Shown: positions 46,919 through 58,700 of the stretch, piece by piece
Layout of the letters: each line of letters opens with the position of its first letter
How positions within the stretch are numbered: the stretch's first letter is position 1
Assembly (NCBI GenBank): GCA_963971225.1
Contig: OZ020268.1
Location: 53,928,404 to 53,992,403 of the forward strand
Reading direction: 5' to 3'
Source: Melieria omissa
Taxonomy: Eukaryota > Arthropoda > Insecta > Diptera > Ulidiidae
DNA: 64,000 nt
Position numbers and translations under genes: made by a program
The notes under the pieces: model-generated
Told to the model about the DNA's origin: nothing
Database searches by the model: none
The model's input: the letters and a program-made list of their open reading frames with translations, nothing else

Positions 46919-47325
46919 TGTTACGAATACTAAGTCTAGTGGGCTACGTATCTCTGGATTGTGTAATTTGAAAATAAAACACAGTCAGTTTCTTAAACGC
47001 AGACAATAAAATAAACCAACAGTCACTTTATTATTCACAGTTTACACTTTACTGTTCGTACACTTAAGTATTTGCTTAATTACTCCGTGTGGCAACTTCA
47101 CTTGTCAAAACCAGACTGACTCGCTGCGCCGCATCCGGCCGCCTTTTATACCTGTCAGGCCATCGCGCAGATCGTTCCCGCACATTCCGGAGTGCAATAA
47201 AAGTTTCCATCATTGCCAGGTTGGACTAAAAGTTACTATCGCGGCCGTCGTTGCCAGATTGGATTATAGCACGGCACGTAGCGGCAGGGTTGCTTTGCAC
47301 AGCGACATACTGTCTTATCGTTACA
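46919..47325 (-). mobile_element. Solo LTR of a Ty3/gypsy-type retrotransposon
   Basis: On the minus strand it runs TGTAACGATAAGACAG ... ATTCGTAACA, a TG...CA repeat of 407 bp. The 4-bp TSD TTAT is perfect (46915-46918, 47326-47329). It has a TATA box (GGTATAAAAGGCGGCC, minus strand, near 47147) and a downstream AATAAAGTGACTGTTGG polyadenylation-like segment. No internal retroviral-type genes are present, so the element was probably lost by recombination between its LTRs. Confidence 0.92.
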
Positions 47326-48105
47326 TTATGATGCTCGGGGTGAAGTCTCTAAAAGAAGAAAAAACATGAAAAAATTAAAACCAAGCAGTATAGTGAATGG
47401 TTAGTGTCTACACATAAATACTCTATATTCGTATGCGTTGTGTAATTATGTGTTGTTAAGAAATTATATATACTGCAATAGTACTCTAAACCCGAAAATG
47501 GTCTACAAGTCTGATAATTCTTAAGTGAATGTATTTTTGTTGAGGTAGGTGTCTCGGTACTTAAATGTTTTGTTGCTTGTGTTTATAACCCGAATAGAAC
47601 AAAAAGAATGGATTAATCGCTTGCAGCTATAAAAAAAACGATTTCTAGACTAATTTTGGATCGCTCAATACGAAACTGAAAATTAAGAAATTTTTCAAAG
47701 AAGCGTTTTCGAAAAATCTTCGGAAAACCAGTTTTCTTCTTAATTTAGTTCTGAGCACATATCACGTAAGTATAAACTGTCCAGTCTTAAAACTGTCGAA
47801 AATTAGTCTCGTGTCTAGTGTAATTTATGAAACAATGTAATACAAATTAAATGAATGAAATAAATAATGAAAAATTAAATGAATGAAATGAAATAAACGA
47901 AATGAAAGTATGAAATAATTTATGTACTCCACATATCTTCTCCAATGAACTAATAAATTACCTATTTAAAGTTAAAAAATAGTAATATTATCTTTTAATA
48001 GCAATTTGCTAAACCTACCAACAAAATAAACTACTCGAGCGCAATGTATCGAGCTTTCGAAGGCAAGCTTGTTGTGTGCTGTAGTGTAGTTTTGTGGTAT
48101 TTTAA

Positions 48106-49587
48106 GGGGATCCTCTACTCTTGAGGCAAGAAATTGAGCTGTTATTTGGGGAATTAATTACGAAAGATCTACTGCATACAATTACAAATTTTTTTTTTAA
48201 TTTTTAGAAATACATGTTTTGACTTTAAATTTTCATTTTCATTTTGAAGAGGAAAAAAAAACTCCCGCGACCTTGAAATGTCATTGATGACATGGATTTT
48301 AAAACTGCAATGGTCCCGCTTAAGCAAAGTTGTGTCCAATGGGGTGATCTGAAATCAGAAAATTGATATTCGTTACAATCATAATAACGTTGACTATGTT
48401 TTCCCGAGACAGAATTTTTTTATTTTGCACTGTGTAAAAGTTATACAACAATTTGTAAAAAATTTAAATTTTCACCTCTTTTTTTGACCTATTAGGCGCT
48501 ATAAAAACGGAACAAAATAAAATTTTGAAAATCGTACTAGGGAAAACATAGCGGTATGTTTTCTGAACAATTAAAAAAAAAAAATTATCGAAATCGGACT
48601 AATACTTTAATAAAAAGTCTTACTCGGCAGCCAACAAAACACTACTTTCGGGAAAACGCGTTTAAGGATTTTTTACGTTTTTTTCGTTTCGTTTTTCATT
48701 TTTTCGTTTTTCGTTTTTACGATTTTTTTTAATGAATAAGAAATCGAGCTATTGAAAAAAGCTTTTAGTTATCTTTTTATTATACATTCAAGTTTTACAA
48801 AAAAATTTTTTTAAGTAGAAAATCAATAAACAAACACTGAATTCAGACCGTTTTAAGGGACCACTTGCGTCATGTGAGTCCGGGTGGTGTACACGATTTC
48901 GGCTAACTGGTGTGACCTACAACAAAAATCCAATATATTTATTAATTATTGATAGATTAACTGTGGAAGTACGTAGGATTTTTGAAAAATATTAATTTTT
49001 GTGAATTTGACACTCGTTTGAACAAAAAACGTAACATTTATACTCAAAAATCTTGCATTAAATGAGTTCCCGAAAAAAAACTAACAGTTCAATTAAAAAA
49101 TGGCTACGTACTTCCATGGAAAAGTCTATTGAGAGAAGAAAAAATTTTATTTCAAGTGAATCTGATAAAAATTGTGGGAGTTCTGATGTACACCAGTTTG
49201 AAAAAAGGTGTTTTTCAGAAATCAAGTTTGAAGTTTTTTAGTTTATCTCCACGCGCATAGAAGCTACGTATAAATATGGCTATTTTCAACATGAAAAAGG
49301 TCTTCACCGACTAAATGTTCATGGAATTATATTCTGTATACATAAAAGTGTCATTTAAGCAAAAAAAAAAAAGCAATTTTTCGGACCCTCAAAGGTGTTA
49401 TTCCCCCTTAAAGATAAATTAGTTTCTCGAAAACGGCAGGGGACGGGTACCTTTCGGTTCCCAGCAACGTGCAAAGAAATGTGATTTTCACGGAATCCTT
49501 TCTGTGGCGTATTCTCAGATACATATAGATTGAAATTATGCAAAAAAAAAAATCGATTTTTCGAAACCGCGAGAGTAGAGGACCCCC
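48106..49587. mobile_element. TTAA-flanked element, 1.48 kb
   Basis: Flanked by TTAA at 48102-48105 and 49588-49591. Ends GGGGATCCTCTACTCTTG (left) and GGGGGTCCTCTACTCTCG (right, reverse complement) are inverted repeats. The interior is AT-rich and non-coding. Near the right end a poly-A/CAATTTTTCGGACC segment repeats (about 49362 and 49540). It could be piggyBac- or Kolobok-like; both use TTAA. Confidence 0.75.
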
Positions 49588-49867
49588 TTAAATACACAAC
49601 GGTTGCTTTTTCTTTTCTGTCGAAATATTGCCACACAACACGCGGTGCCATTTTTTTGTAAAACCAGATTCAGTAATTCCGCCTAGTAAGGATGGGTAAT
49701 GCAGCGTTGCGAGGAAAAATTCGACTTTTTTAACGCAAGATTCGATTGTACCGAATTTTAGCACCATAAAGTTTGATTTTAAAAATTCGCCATTTTGCAG
49801 CTAAAATTCGATTAAAAATCGAATTTCGAACATTCGAATCTCGAATTTACCCATCCCTAGTTTCTAA

Positions 49868-50100
49868 TTGTGCATTGAAGAGTTCGAGGTGGTTCGATCG
49901 GCTTTTTGTGTGTGCTGTGTCTATTTTTGCTTTTATTTATTTATTAATTCAACTAGCCAAGCATTTCTTTCATTCATACTGTTTTTATTGAGCTAAAAAC
50001 ATGAGTTATCATTGATTTATAGAACATTAACTCTATTCGGTATGGCTCTTCTTTCCGCAACTTTACTGTTAAATTTCAAAAATTACACTTCTTGTCCAAT
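49868..50100. other. Short spacer
   Basis: AT-rich DNA between the hAT element and the tandem repeat region. Nothing recognised. Confidence 0.4.
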
Positions 50101-50269
50101 GATTTAAAGTTCTGTTTTTAAGCCATGGGTATGGCTGTATTTTCTGTAGGTTTCACTAACTTTAAAATTTAAAGTGGCAGACTTCTTGTCCAATGAAGTT
50201 TCGTTTAACCGTTTAACGTTTCTGTTTTTAACTTCAAAAAGAAATTTAAACGTAACGGAAACTCGAATC

Positions 50270-50830
50270 CATTTCCGACTCCGCGAATTTGCTTCGTGAG
50301 AGGAAGGCAAATATTTAGGGCTTTCTACTGTTAATGCGATTTGTAGACACTGAGACTTTTTGCACCAAAAATGAAACCATAAATTTTGTGATCGAAGTCC
50401 ACGAAGTGACTCGATTTTCATTGAACTCCATTGCATCAGGAAGCGAAGCAAATATTTGTAGATTCTCAGTGTTCATTCGAATCGTTGACGCTGAGACTTG
50501 TATCCTAAAGCCACAAGCATGAATCCATAAATTTTGTAGATAAAGTCCTAAATTCTAACCACAAAGCGACTCGACTTTCATTGCACTTCCTAATCAGGAA
50601 GCAAAGCAAATATTTGTAGCTTCTCAGTGTTCATTTGAATCGTAGACACTGAGACTTGTGTACTAAACCCGCAAGCATGAATCCATACATTTTGTAATCG
50701 AAGTCCACATAGCGACTCGATTTTCATTGAACCTCTCAATCAAAGAGGAAAGCAAATATTTGTAGCTTTCCAGTATAGTAGACACTGACACTCTAAACCA
50801 CCAACCATCAAACCATAGAATTTATAATAC
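50270..50830. repeat. Tandem repeat of about 141-158 bp, four copies
   Basis: The marker GCAAATATTTGTAGCTTCTC and its variants recur near 50308, 50449, 50607 and 50753. Each copy also holds GACACTGAGACTTGTGTACT, AAGCATGAATCCATAAATTT and GCGACTCGATTTTCATTGAA. Copies differ by small indels. Frames are not maintained, so this looks like a noncoding minisatellite. Confidence 0.75.
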
Positions 50831-53800
50831 AAATCCGCCTACAACGCTGACGAGGCAACTCGCCTGCAATTCTGACGAGTCACTCGCCTTCATTACATAT
50901 CCCAATAGTTTGTCGATGATGTCATCAGTGTTTAGTGCACAGAAAATGAAAAATGCTCGTTTATGTATTTTGTATTGTTCTTGCATGTAATTTCAACACT
51001 TGTTCAATTTATTTCAATTCAGTTTCATCTCGTTTATCATTAAGCAAAATGCCAGTGTGGCACATTTGACATGATTTCAGTATTCTTTTTTCTATTTTCT
51101 TCAGCTAATAATTTATTATATGTCAATGTAATAGTAATTATTAAATATTAAAGTTAATGCTAATAATGCTAGTCTTTGATTTTCATCGTTCATTATGATG
51201 TTAATATTTACTTTGTATCTAATCGATAGATAGTTAAATAGTTATAGCAAGTTCTATGTTTGCGTGTCCTTTTGTCACACATGCAAATTGTGCTTGTCTT
51301 GACAAACTTTTCACTGATACACACGCACTAAAGCGTCTCATTTAATATTTGTGTATTTTGGTTTTTAGTTTATTTACGTTTTTGTATATTTATGTAATTA
51401 TATTGGCTTACTTTACATGTTATTATAATTTAGTTTTCATTACATTTAACACCGTTGCGGTTGACTTGAACTAAGATTACAACGGAAAATGCAAAATACT
51501 TCAACGGCTTTCGGAGACGTCGCACGCGGTTTGATTTTTTGGGTTTTCAGTTTTTAGTCGATAGTTATATTTGCTATTATACAAAAACAATGCTTAGCTA
51601 AACTTATAAATCCATAAAACGGATAAATATATATATATATATGTATATATAAAGTACACTTAAAGTGAACGCTCGGTAAAGAGAGATGGTGAGTGAGAGC
51701 AAGTGGAGCGAGTGGCGCCACTAGTTTCGCATACATTCTTGAACGTCGTCTACAACGCTGAACGAAAGAAAGTACGCGATTTGCGACAATGTGTGCGAGT
51801 TTACTTTACATGAGAGTATGTACATAGTTGGCGTTCGCTGCACACGTACAATTGTCATGTGGCACAACATTTTGCATATTGAAGAAAGAGACGCTTCAGG
51901 GAGCACTTAAAATATACCTTTTGTATCTGGCAAACAATCATGTTTAAATATGTTCAGGTAAGAGCTGTGCATATGTAACCGATTATGTTTAGCATTACTC
52001 AGTAATGATAGTTAAATATTCGCGTTCGAGCAAATGGAATTGCACAAAATCATTACAAGAAATAAATTCATTATTAGCACAAAAATGTGTAATGATAAGC
52101 ATAATCAGTCCCAATGACTTGGCTACTGCGAACGTTTTTCATACATACATTTGTTTCATACGTTTGTTTTGGCATATTTAGATGCCTACAGCGCCGACTT
52201 GCGGTCAAGTCCATTTTTTGTTCATAGTCCAGTCCAATTGTTATTTTATAAATAGTTCAATTGTATTTTGTTATTATAAATAGTTCAAATGTTTCAAATA
52301 GTTTCGTTTTATAAATAGAAATTTGATTTCTCTGCATTAAAATGTAATTCGCATGACAATTTCTTTATTTCTATGCAAGTGTTTTGTTGTTGTAGCCGTA
52401 GTAGTTTGCCTGTTGCTTCAAATGTTTGTACACACAAAACTTACACACTAAGCAGTACTGCAATGCGTTTTATCGCAATTTGCCAATAATTAAAAAAAAA
52501 AAGAAACAACTGTTAAACACAATAACAAAAACAAAATCGAATAATTTATAGTGGAAGAAACGAACATTAACAGCGCAATTTTGCCGCTACTACAGCTTTC
52601 TCTCATTTTTATGTGGCTTAACGATTCTTTGTGTAAAGTTTGTCTTTTACAAAAGTTTACTTAAAGTGTAACGTGTTTGTGTGTGTGTGTGTGGTTGTTT
52701 GTAAGTTTTCAAAACTATGGAAATTTGCCATTTTCTAGCAGAATTGTTTGCTTTGTTGTTGTCATTCGGCCAATGGCGTTTAGAAATATTTTAGCTTTTG
52801 TAGTTTTACAATGTTAAGCTGTTTTTTACATACGCACTTAAGTAGCTACAAATGGTGTGTATGTGTGTGCGAGTTTTGTTTCTTTTGAGTTTTTGTTTAT
52901 AATTAGCCATTAAATGTACATTCAGTTCTTGCTTTTGCCTTTTAGTTTTTGCGTTCTTCTTAACGCAACTTTTAACATTTTGGGTGCAAGTGATGCATTG
53001 AGTTTGAGGCATGGCCAGCAAAAATACGTATTGAATTTAATTGAAATTTTTACTTTCTTAAAACATCTACTGGGCATTGCAGAGTAATGTCCAGATAGTT
53101 GAAAACTTAAATAATAATAGACAAGAAATGTGTCTAAATTCGAATTAGCAAAAATAATGCAAAGTTCTCTAAAAACAACACTTTCAATATGAAGCGAACT
53201 GTTGAAAGGATTAATTAGAATTTTGTTGTTGTTTTTTAAACATCAACATTCATTCACTTAATTGGAAGCAATATTGCTAAAATTACAACAATAATGCAGC
53301 ACTGGGGTGGAGCAAATATGACCGATTGTTATTTTAACTATTTGGCTGAAAACGGCTCTGGAATTTTAATAGTGTTTGAAGTAGATGTGCCGGGAATTAG
53401 TCATAAAAAACCGATCATAGCTTCTTCGAGCACTTTGTGGCTGTTTGGGTGCTTTACTTGGAGGAAGAAGTACTTAGCTTTTATCTGATTTCAATACTTT
53501 TTTTTCAATAAGACACAATTTGGTTAAACAAACTTCAAAGTCGATCGGTTGTCGCGCAAGATTTGTTGTAAATTTTAAAATTAGTTTCATTAAAATACTT
53601 TCCCTCAATATTAGTCGAAAAGTATTTAAGAAAATCTTACTCAGAGTTTCAAATTAGTTGACAATTCAAAGCTAATCGTGAGGAAAGATCAATTGCCATT
53701 AATTTTTGCTTGTCGCAAATGTGTGTAAACTTTGAAACTTGTCATGATGTAAACATTACATCTCTATTACAAGTAGCAATATTTTTACATAAAATTTTAT

Positions 53801-54495
53801 AGCTTTTAAATAAATGAATTTTCAGTTTACACTGATTTCTCTAATATAAGTAAAACATTTTTGCTGCCGAAATATTTGAAAATAGCTAAGGATTAAAAAA
53901 AGTCGAAAGCAAATCATTTGATTGACTTACAAATCTTACGAAAAGCAGTAATGATTTTAAGCAAATTCGATTGCACAATTTTCGAACAGTAAACAAAAGC
54001 AGATATTTAAATTATGTACAATTCACATACATAACCTTAATGACAGAAAATGTATTTCTTTTACTCAAACTTAGCGACAATTTCAATATTACTTGAAAAT
54101 TTTGTTTTTATGACTTGTGATTTTGATTTCAATACATGGACAATGCTTATTTTTTTCATTTTTACGCCACTCTTTGGCGATAACCAATCGACTACACAGT
54201 TCTATGAACTATAAATTTTTTTAAAATAAAATATTGAAATTAATAGCAAAAATTTACTACTTCGCCACACAAGCAGCTTTTCTCAGAGCAATTCACACAC
54301 ATCAAGAATGTAGTTAGTTAGGCAAAAGATTCAACCGATCCACCCTAGTGGAGCCAAACAAAACACAATGAATTAAAGATAAAGAAATATTGAAAAAACT
54401 TGCTCCTCGCTCTTTACATAAATTTAGTCAGGCACCTCTCTTGCACCTCAGTCCTCAGTAAACTGATTAGCTTAGACTACCCTACCCCGCTGACT
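50830..54495. other. Intergenic DNA / 3' region of the low-complexity gene
   Basis: AT-rich; probably contains the minus-strand 3' UTR of the gene ending at 55702 or 54496, but I cannot place a cleavage site. GT repeats lie at 52677-52692. No other gene is supported. Confidence 0.4.
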
Positions 54496-55701
54496 TCAAA
54501 AAGTCTCGCCGCCCGCGTACCAGGGATGTATCCAGGGCGCTGACGGTGGCGGTGTCGGCGGGTAGATGGTGGGCGACGGCAGTCCGTGCGTGCCGGCAGC
54601 AGCTGCCGCCGCCGCTGCGGCCGCCACAGCCGCGCTGGGCGGCTGCAGGTGGTACGGATTGGCTGCGGCCGCAGGCGCAGAGAACAGCGACGAGGCATGT
54701 GCTGCGGCCAGCGCTGCCGAGGAGACGGCGCTCAGCTTGTGTGCCGCTGTGGATGAGCTGCTGCTGGATGCGGCCGAGGCATTCGAGGCGGTACGATGCG
54801 GCGTGTGGTGTTCGCTTGAGCTGGCGCTGTAGTTTGCGCCTCCTGCTGCAGCTGCGGCCGCAGCACTAAACAGTGACATGAAGTCCGAAGCGCAGGCCGC
54901 CGACGACGAAGCGCTTGCGGCGCCGCTCTGTTGCTGCTGCTGAGCACGATTGTAGCGACAGGCTGCACTGCTGCTGCTGCTGGTACTGTGCGATTGCTTC
55001 TCGCTGGCGCGTTGCTTTTCGGCGTGCGCTGCCGCATTGCTAGCGCCCAGCCAGTCGAACGGATTGGCAAACGGATTGACTGCGGCCAGCGTAGAGTTGG
55101 CGCTCAGCGGCGGACTGAGCATGGTAGCGGCAGCTGCAGCGGCTGCCGCTGCTGAGCCGTACAGAAAATTATAGGCAGCCGCACTTTCGGCAGCGGCGAC
55201 GGCGGCCAATTGCTGCGCTGCTGTGGTAGCGGCGTGGCGTGTCGATGAGCTGCCGCTGCTGTTGCTCGATTTCGACGAGGAGCTGCTCGTGACTTTGGAA
55301 GCGCCACTGCTCATGCTGCCAGTGTGTGCGGCTGTGTTGTTCTGCTGGTGGTGTTGTTGCTGTTGCTGCTGCTGTTGCAGCTGGGCGTGTTGGTGCTGGT
55401 GTAGTTGTTGTGGTTGTTGTTCTTGTTGGGCATGGCGGTTGTGGGAGTACAACATATCAAGCGGATGTGAATGCGGTGGTGGTGGTGCTAGCGGTGTGGT
55501 GTGAGTGGTGCTGTGTTGTGAATGATGGCGATGTTGCTGATGCTGTGTTGACATTGCTGACGACGACGACGACGTGGATGCGGATGACGTTGATGAAGTT
55601 TTATGTTTTGATTGTTGCTGCTGCTGCTGTTGTTGCTGTTGTGTTTGTTGTTGTTGCTGCTGCTGTTGTTGTTGCATATGTTGTGCTCCCCAACCCAATT
55701 C
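54496..55701 (-). other. In-frame 401-codon open extension after TAG
   Basis: Immediately after the TAG at 55704-55702 the same frame continues GAA TTG GGT TGG... and stays open to TGA at 54498-54496. It encodes poly-Gln, His-rich, Ser-rich and poly-Ala tracts, with non-repetitive islands such as NPFANPFDWLGASNAAAHAE, ASDFMSLFSAAAAAA and a C-terminus SPTIYPPTPPPSAPWIHPWY. Neither other minus-strand frame stays open as long. An alternative acceptor near the stop would enter a different frame, so splicing around the stop does not explain it simply. Translational readthrough is the leading idea; a downstream ATG (eight codons in) or a chance open low-complexity 3' UTR are alternatives. Confidence 0.65.
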
Positions 55702-58700
55702 CTAGCTTATACGCGTTCGCTTCGATGGCGGCTGCTCCTGATTTCGACTCATAAACGTCAGCTGCGTCATGTATTTGATGATGTCGCGCACCTGCACCAG
55801 CGGAATGTTCTCGTTGTGGTTGCGGTCGTTCTCCATGAGCACCTGATTTTGTCGCCTGCCATTAAAGTATAAAAAATGAATGAATTAATAATGATTCAAG
55901 CAAATAAACTCGGTGTGTTAGTTGAATAAGTAATTAATTATTAATTATCCATTTGATCAAAAGCTATTTGGATATTTAAGCTCAATTAAATTTTCAAACA
56001 TTAATCAGTTGAAAAATTTATTTAAAAACTTAATTTCAAGCGAAATTGTGCTGAAGGCATTCATCCATTCGAATGCGTTGCATCATCGAACCAATGAATC
56101 ACTCGCCTAATGGAAAGTGGCGTCGCTCGCCTGACTCACCGATTGCCCTTGTAGAGCTCCACGCCCAGCGTCTCAATGAGCACTTTGCAGTTCTCCAGCG
56201 GCACAGTCGGAAAGAAGTTCTTCTGGAAGTCGGTCAGCGTCATCAGCTGATCGGAATGATTGTACGCCTTCATGTTGATGCACGGCACCAGGCGATTGTC
56301 GACGTACACCTTCTGCACCTTGTACGGCTGGCCGTTGACATTGCCTGCCGCCCGATCGTACTGCGGCATTTCGGGTATGATGGACAGGTGCTGGGCATTG
56401 TCGGCGGCTGCTGCTGCTGCGGCGGCAGCACTCGCCGCCATTGCCGCGTGCCGTTGCAGATGCATGCTCGCCGAATTTGCACTCGACGCCGACGAGGCGG
56501 ATGCGGCGCGGCCATTTTGCTGCGCGTGATGCTGCGCAGCGGCGGCCAGCCGTTGTTGCTGCTGCTGGGCGGCCGCCACGGCGGCGGCCTGATGCGCTTG
56601 CTGCTGTTGCTGTTGCTGCAGATAGGCGGAGGCTGCTTGCAACGACCTTCGGGGGGAAGACAAATCGATTACTTCCATTGGTGGGGTATTCTGGTGGTGG
56701 TGGTGGTGGTTATGGTGGTTGTGGTGGTGGTGGTTGTAGTGTTGGGAATTGTGATTGTGGTGCGCATAGTGGCTGCTGCCACTGCCACTCTTGCCAGCGC
56801 CGGCGCTGGCACCGCTGCCGCCAGCGGCGGCCGACGCGTGCGAGCGTGTCGGCGAAGGTGACGGCGTCGAGGTCGAATTGGAGGTGGAGGGCGAGGGCGG
56901 CACACTCAGCGCCGCAGAGCTGGTCGAGCAGATGACGCTCTTCTGGCGGCCGCTCGCAGCCGACGAGGCAAAGTGTGCGGGAAGGTGCGGCGTTATGGTC
57001 ACATTCGGATTGGGCACAATGGAGAGTGAGGGCGCGGGCGAAATGGGCGGCGACATGAACGGCACAAACGTATTTGACGAATTCGTCTGTATGAAGGTGG
57101 ACAGGTCGGGATTGGACAGCACCTTCTGCACCACAGCCTTCATTTCGTCAGTCATTTTGAACTTTTTCTCAAAGTCCTCTAGCGAGGCGGCCGAATTGAG
57201 CGGCACAGTGGCGTACGACGACGCGGAGCCGGAGCTGCCGCTGTTATAGTTCGCTTTGCGCTTATTGGACGACTCGCCGCTGCCGCCCACAGTTATAAGC
57301 GGCGGCACCGACGGCTTTGTAAACTGGCCATTGGCGCTGGTCGCCGATGCCGAATTGTTGCTCTTCGCCTTGTGCGGATTGTAGTCCAGCATGGTTTTCA
57401 GGTCGGTGTCGAGCGGCAGCGACGGAAAGATGGGAAACGGTGCGCCGCTCTTGCCACTGCCAACACCACTGCTTGTACTATTGCCGGCGCCTAGAAGCGC
57501 GCTATTGTTTTTGATTTGCTGCGTCAGCGCGAGCCGCTGTGCGGGCGTCAGCTGATTCCACAGCGCGAAATTCGCATAGTCGGGCGAACTCGCCGCGGCG
57601 CTGGCATGCGGGTAATTGAAGGGACTACTGGCTGTCGCAGCGCCCGCGTACGGCGAGCCGGGGCCGCTGCTAGCCGAGTGCGTATGAGAGTGGCCCGAAT
57701 GCGAGCCGTGCGAGTGCGAGTGGGAGTGGCTGGGATGGGAGGAGTTGGTTGAGGCGGAGGCGGAGGCGGAGGAGGAGGAGGCGGAGGAGGAGGAGGCAGA
57801 GACGGAAGAATTGGAGGCAGTGTGTCGTTGTTGCTGTTGTGTTTGTTGTTGCAGCATAGTTTGCTCGACATTTGACCTAGAAACATTATATACAATATTT
57901 GTAAGTTTTCTCACTTGCGGAACGTTTATTTGAAAGATTTGATGCTTGCTGCGGTAGCTTGCTCGAATATTCTCGGTTTCATTTTTTTTTAGTTTTTAAG
58001 CTTGCTAGACTTTAATCATTGGTTGACACTTTAATTTTGTAATTATTTTTCAAATTTAATTGCAAACGTTATTTCGTTAATTTTCATTTCAATTTACAAT
58101 CGTTTTCTTTCGGAAACTGTTCAAACGTGACAAATGGCAATGAAATTGCGCTCGAATTCAACGCACGCATAACACGCTTTGCCGGCTCGGCATTTATGAG
58201 ATTTCTGCGTTAAACTTTAAATCGTCATCGTTTGTCTTTACATCACAACTGTTAATTCGAATTGCACATTTTCGGGGCTGGCAAAATTTTCAGCATTAAT
58301 TTTATTTACGTTTACGATTGCGTCATTGATTTAATGCAATTTTATTGTGTGACGTTAATTTGTTGGCTTTATTGTTGTTTTTGTACACGCATTATATATA
58401 ATGTATCTAGGATAAAAATCTCTTTCGGACAATTGGAACGTTAGATTGACAGAGAAAGAGTGAGAGAGTACGAGTGAATGTGAGCGAGCGAGAGAAGGGG
58501 GGAGCAAATGAGGAGCGGGGTTTGCTTATCGACAAATTCTCAGCGACACTGAGCGGATACGCTTTTCTTATCTCAAATTATTATATATGTTTTTCAAATG
58601 TTGTAGTTCCTTTTTTTTCTTTTCCTTTCTTGCTTTCGTGCTTTTCGAACTTTCGTACTTAACTTTTATGGCTATTTATTACTTTCGAACTTGCGCTGAT

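Larger units (their letters stand above)
46653..49859. mobile_element. hAT-like element, 3.2 kb, hosting two other insertions
   Basis: Ends TAGGGATAGGTAA (left) and TAGGGATGGGTAA (right, reverse complement) with a perfect 8-bp TSD GTTTCTAA (46645-46652 and 49860-49867). Subterminal DNA is rich in ATTCGAAT/TCGAATC motifs on both sides. It contains a solo LTR (46919-47325) and a TTAA element (48106-49587), leaving about 1.3 kb of original sequence. No hAT transposase frame is visible. Confidence 0.85.

Noticed and set aside
54546..55754. Plus-strand frames rich in Leu/Val/Cys opposite the Gln/Ala tracts
   Set aside because: They are antisense translations of CAG/GCN repeats on the minus strand and have no independent support.
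56073..56861. 262-codon plus-strand frame
   Set aside because: Antisense shadow of the spliced minus-strand exon 57876-56140.
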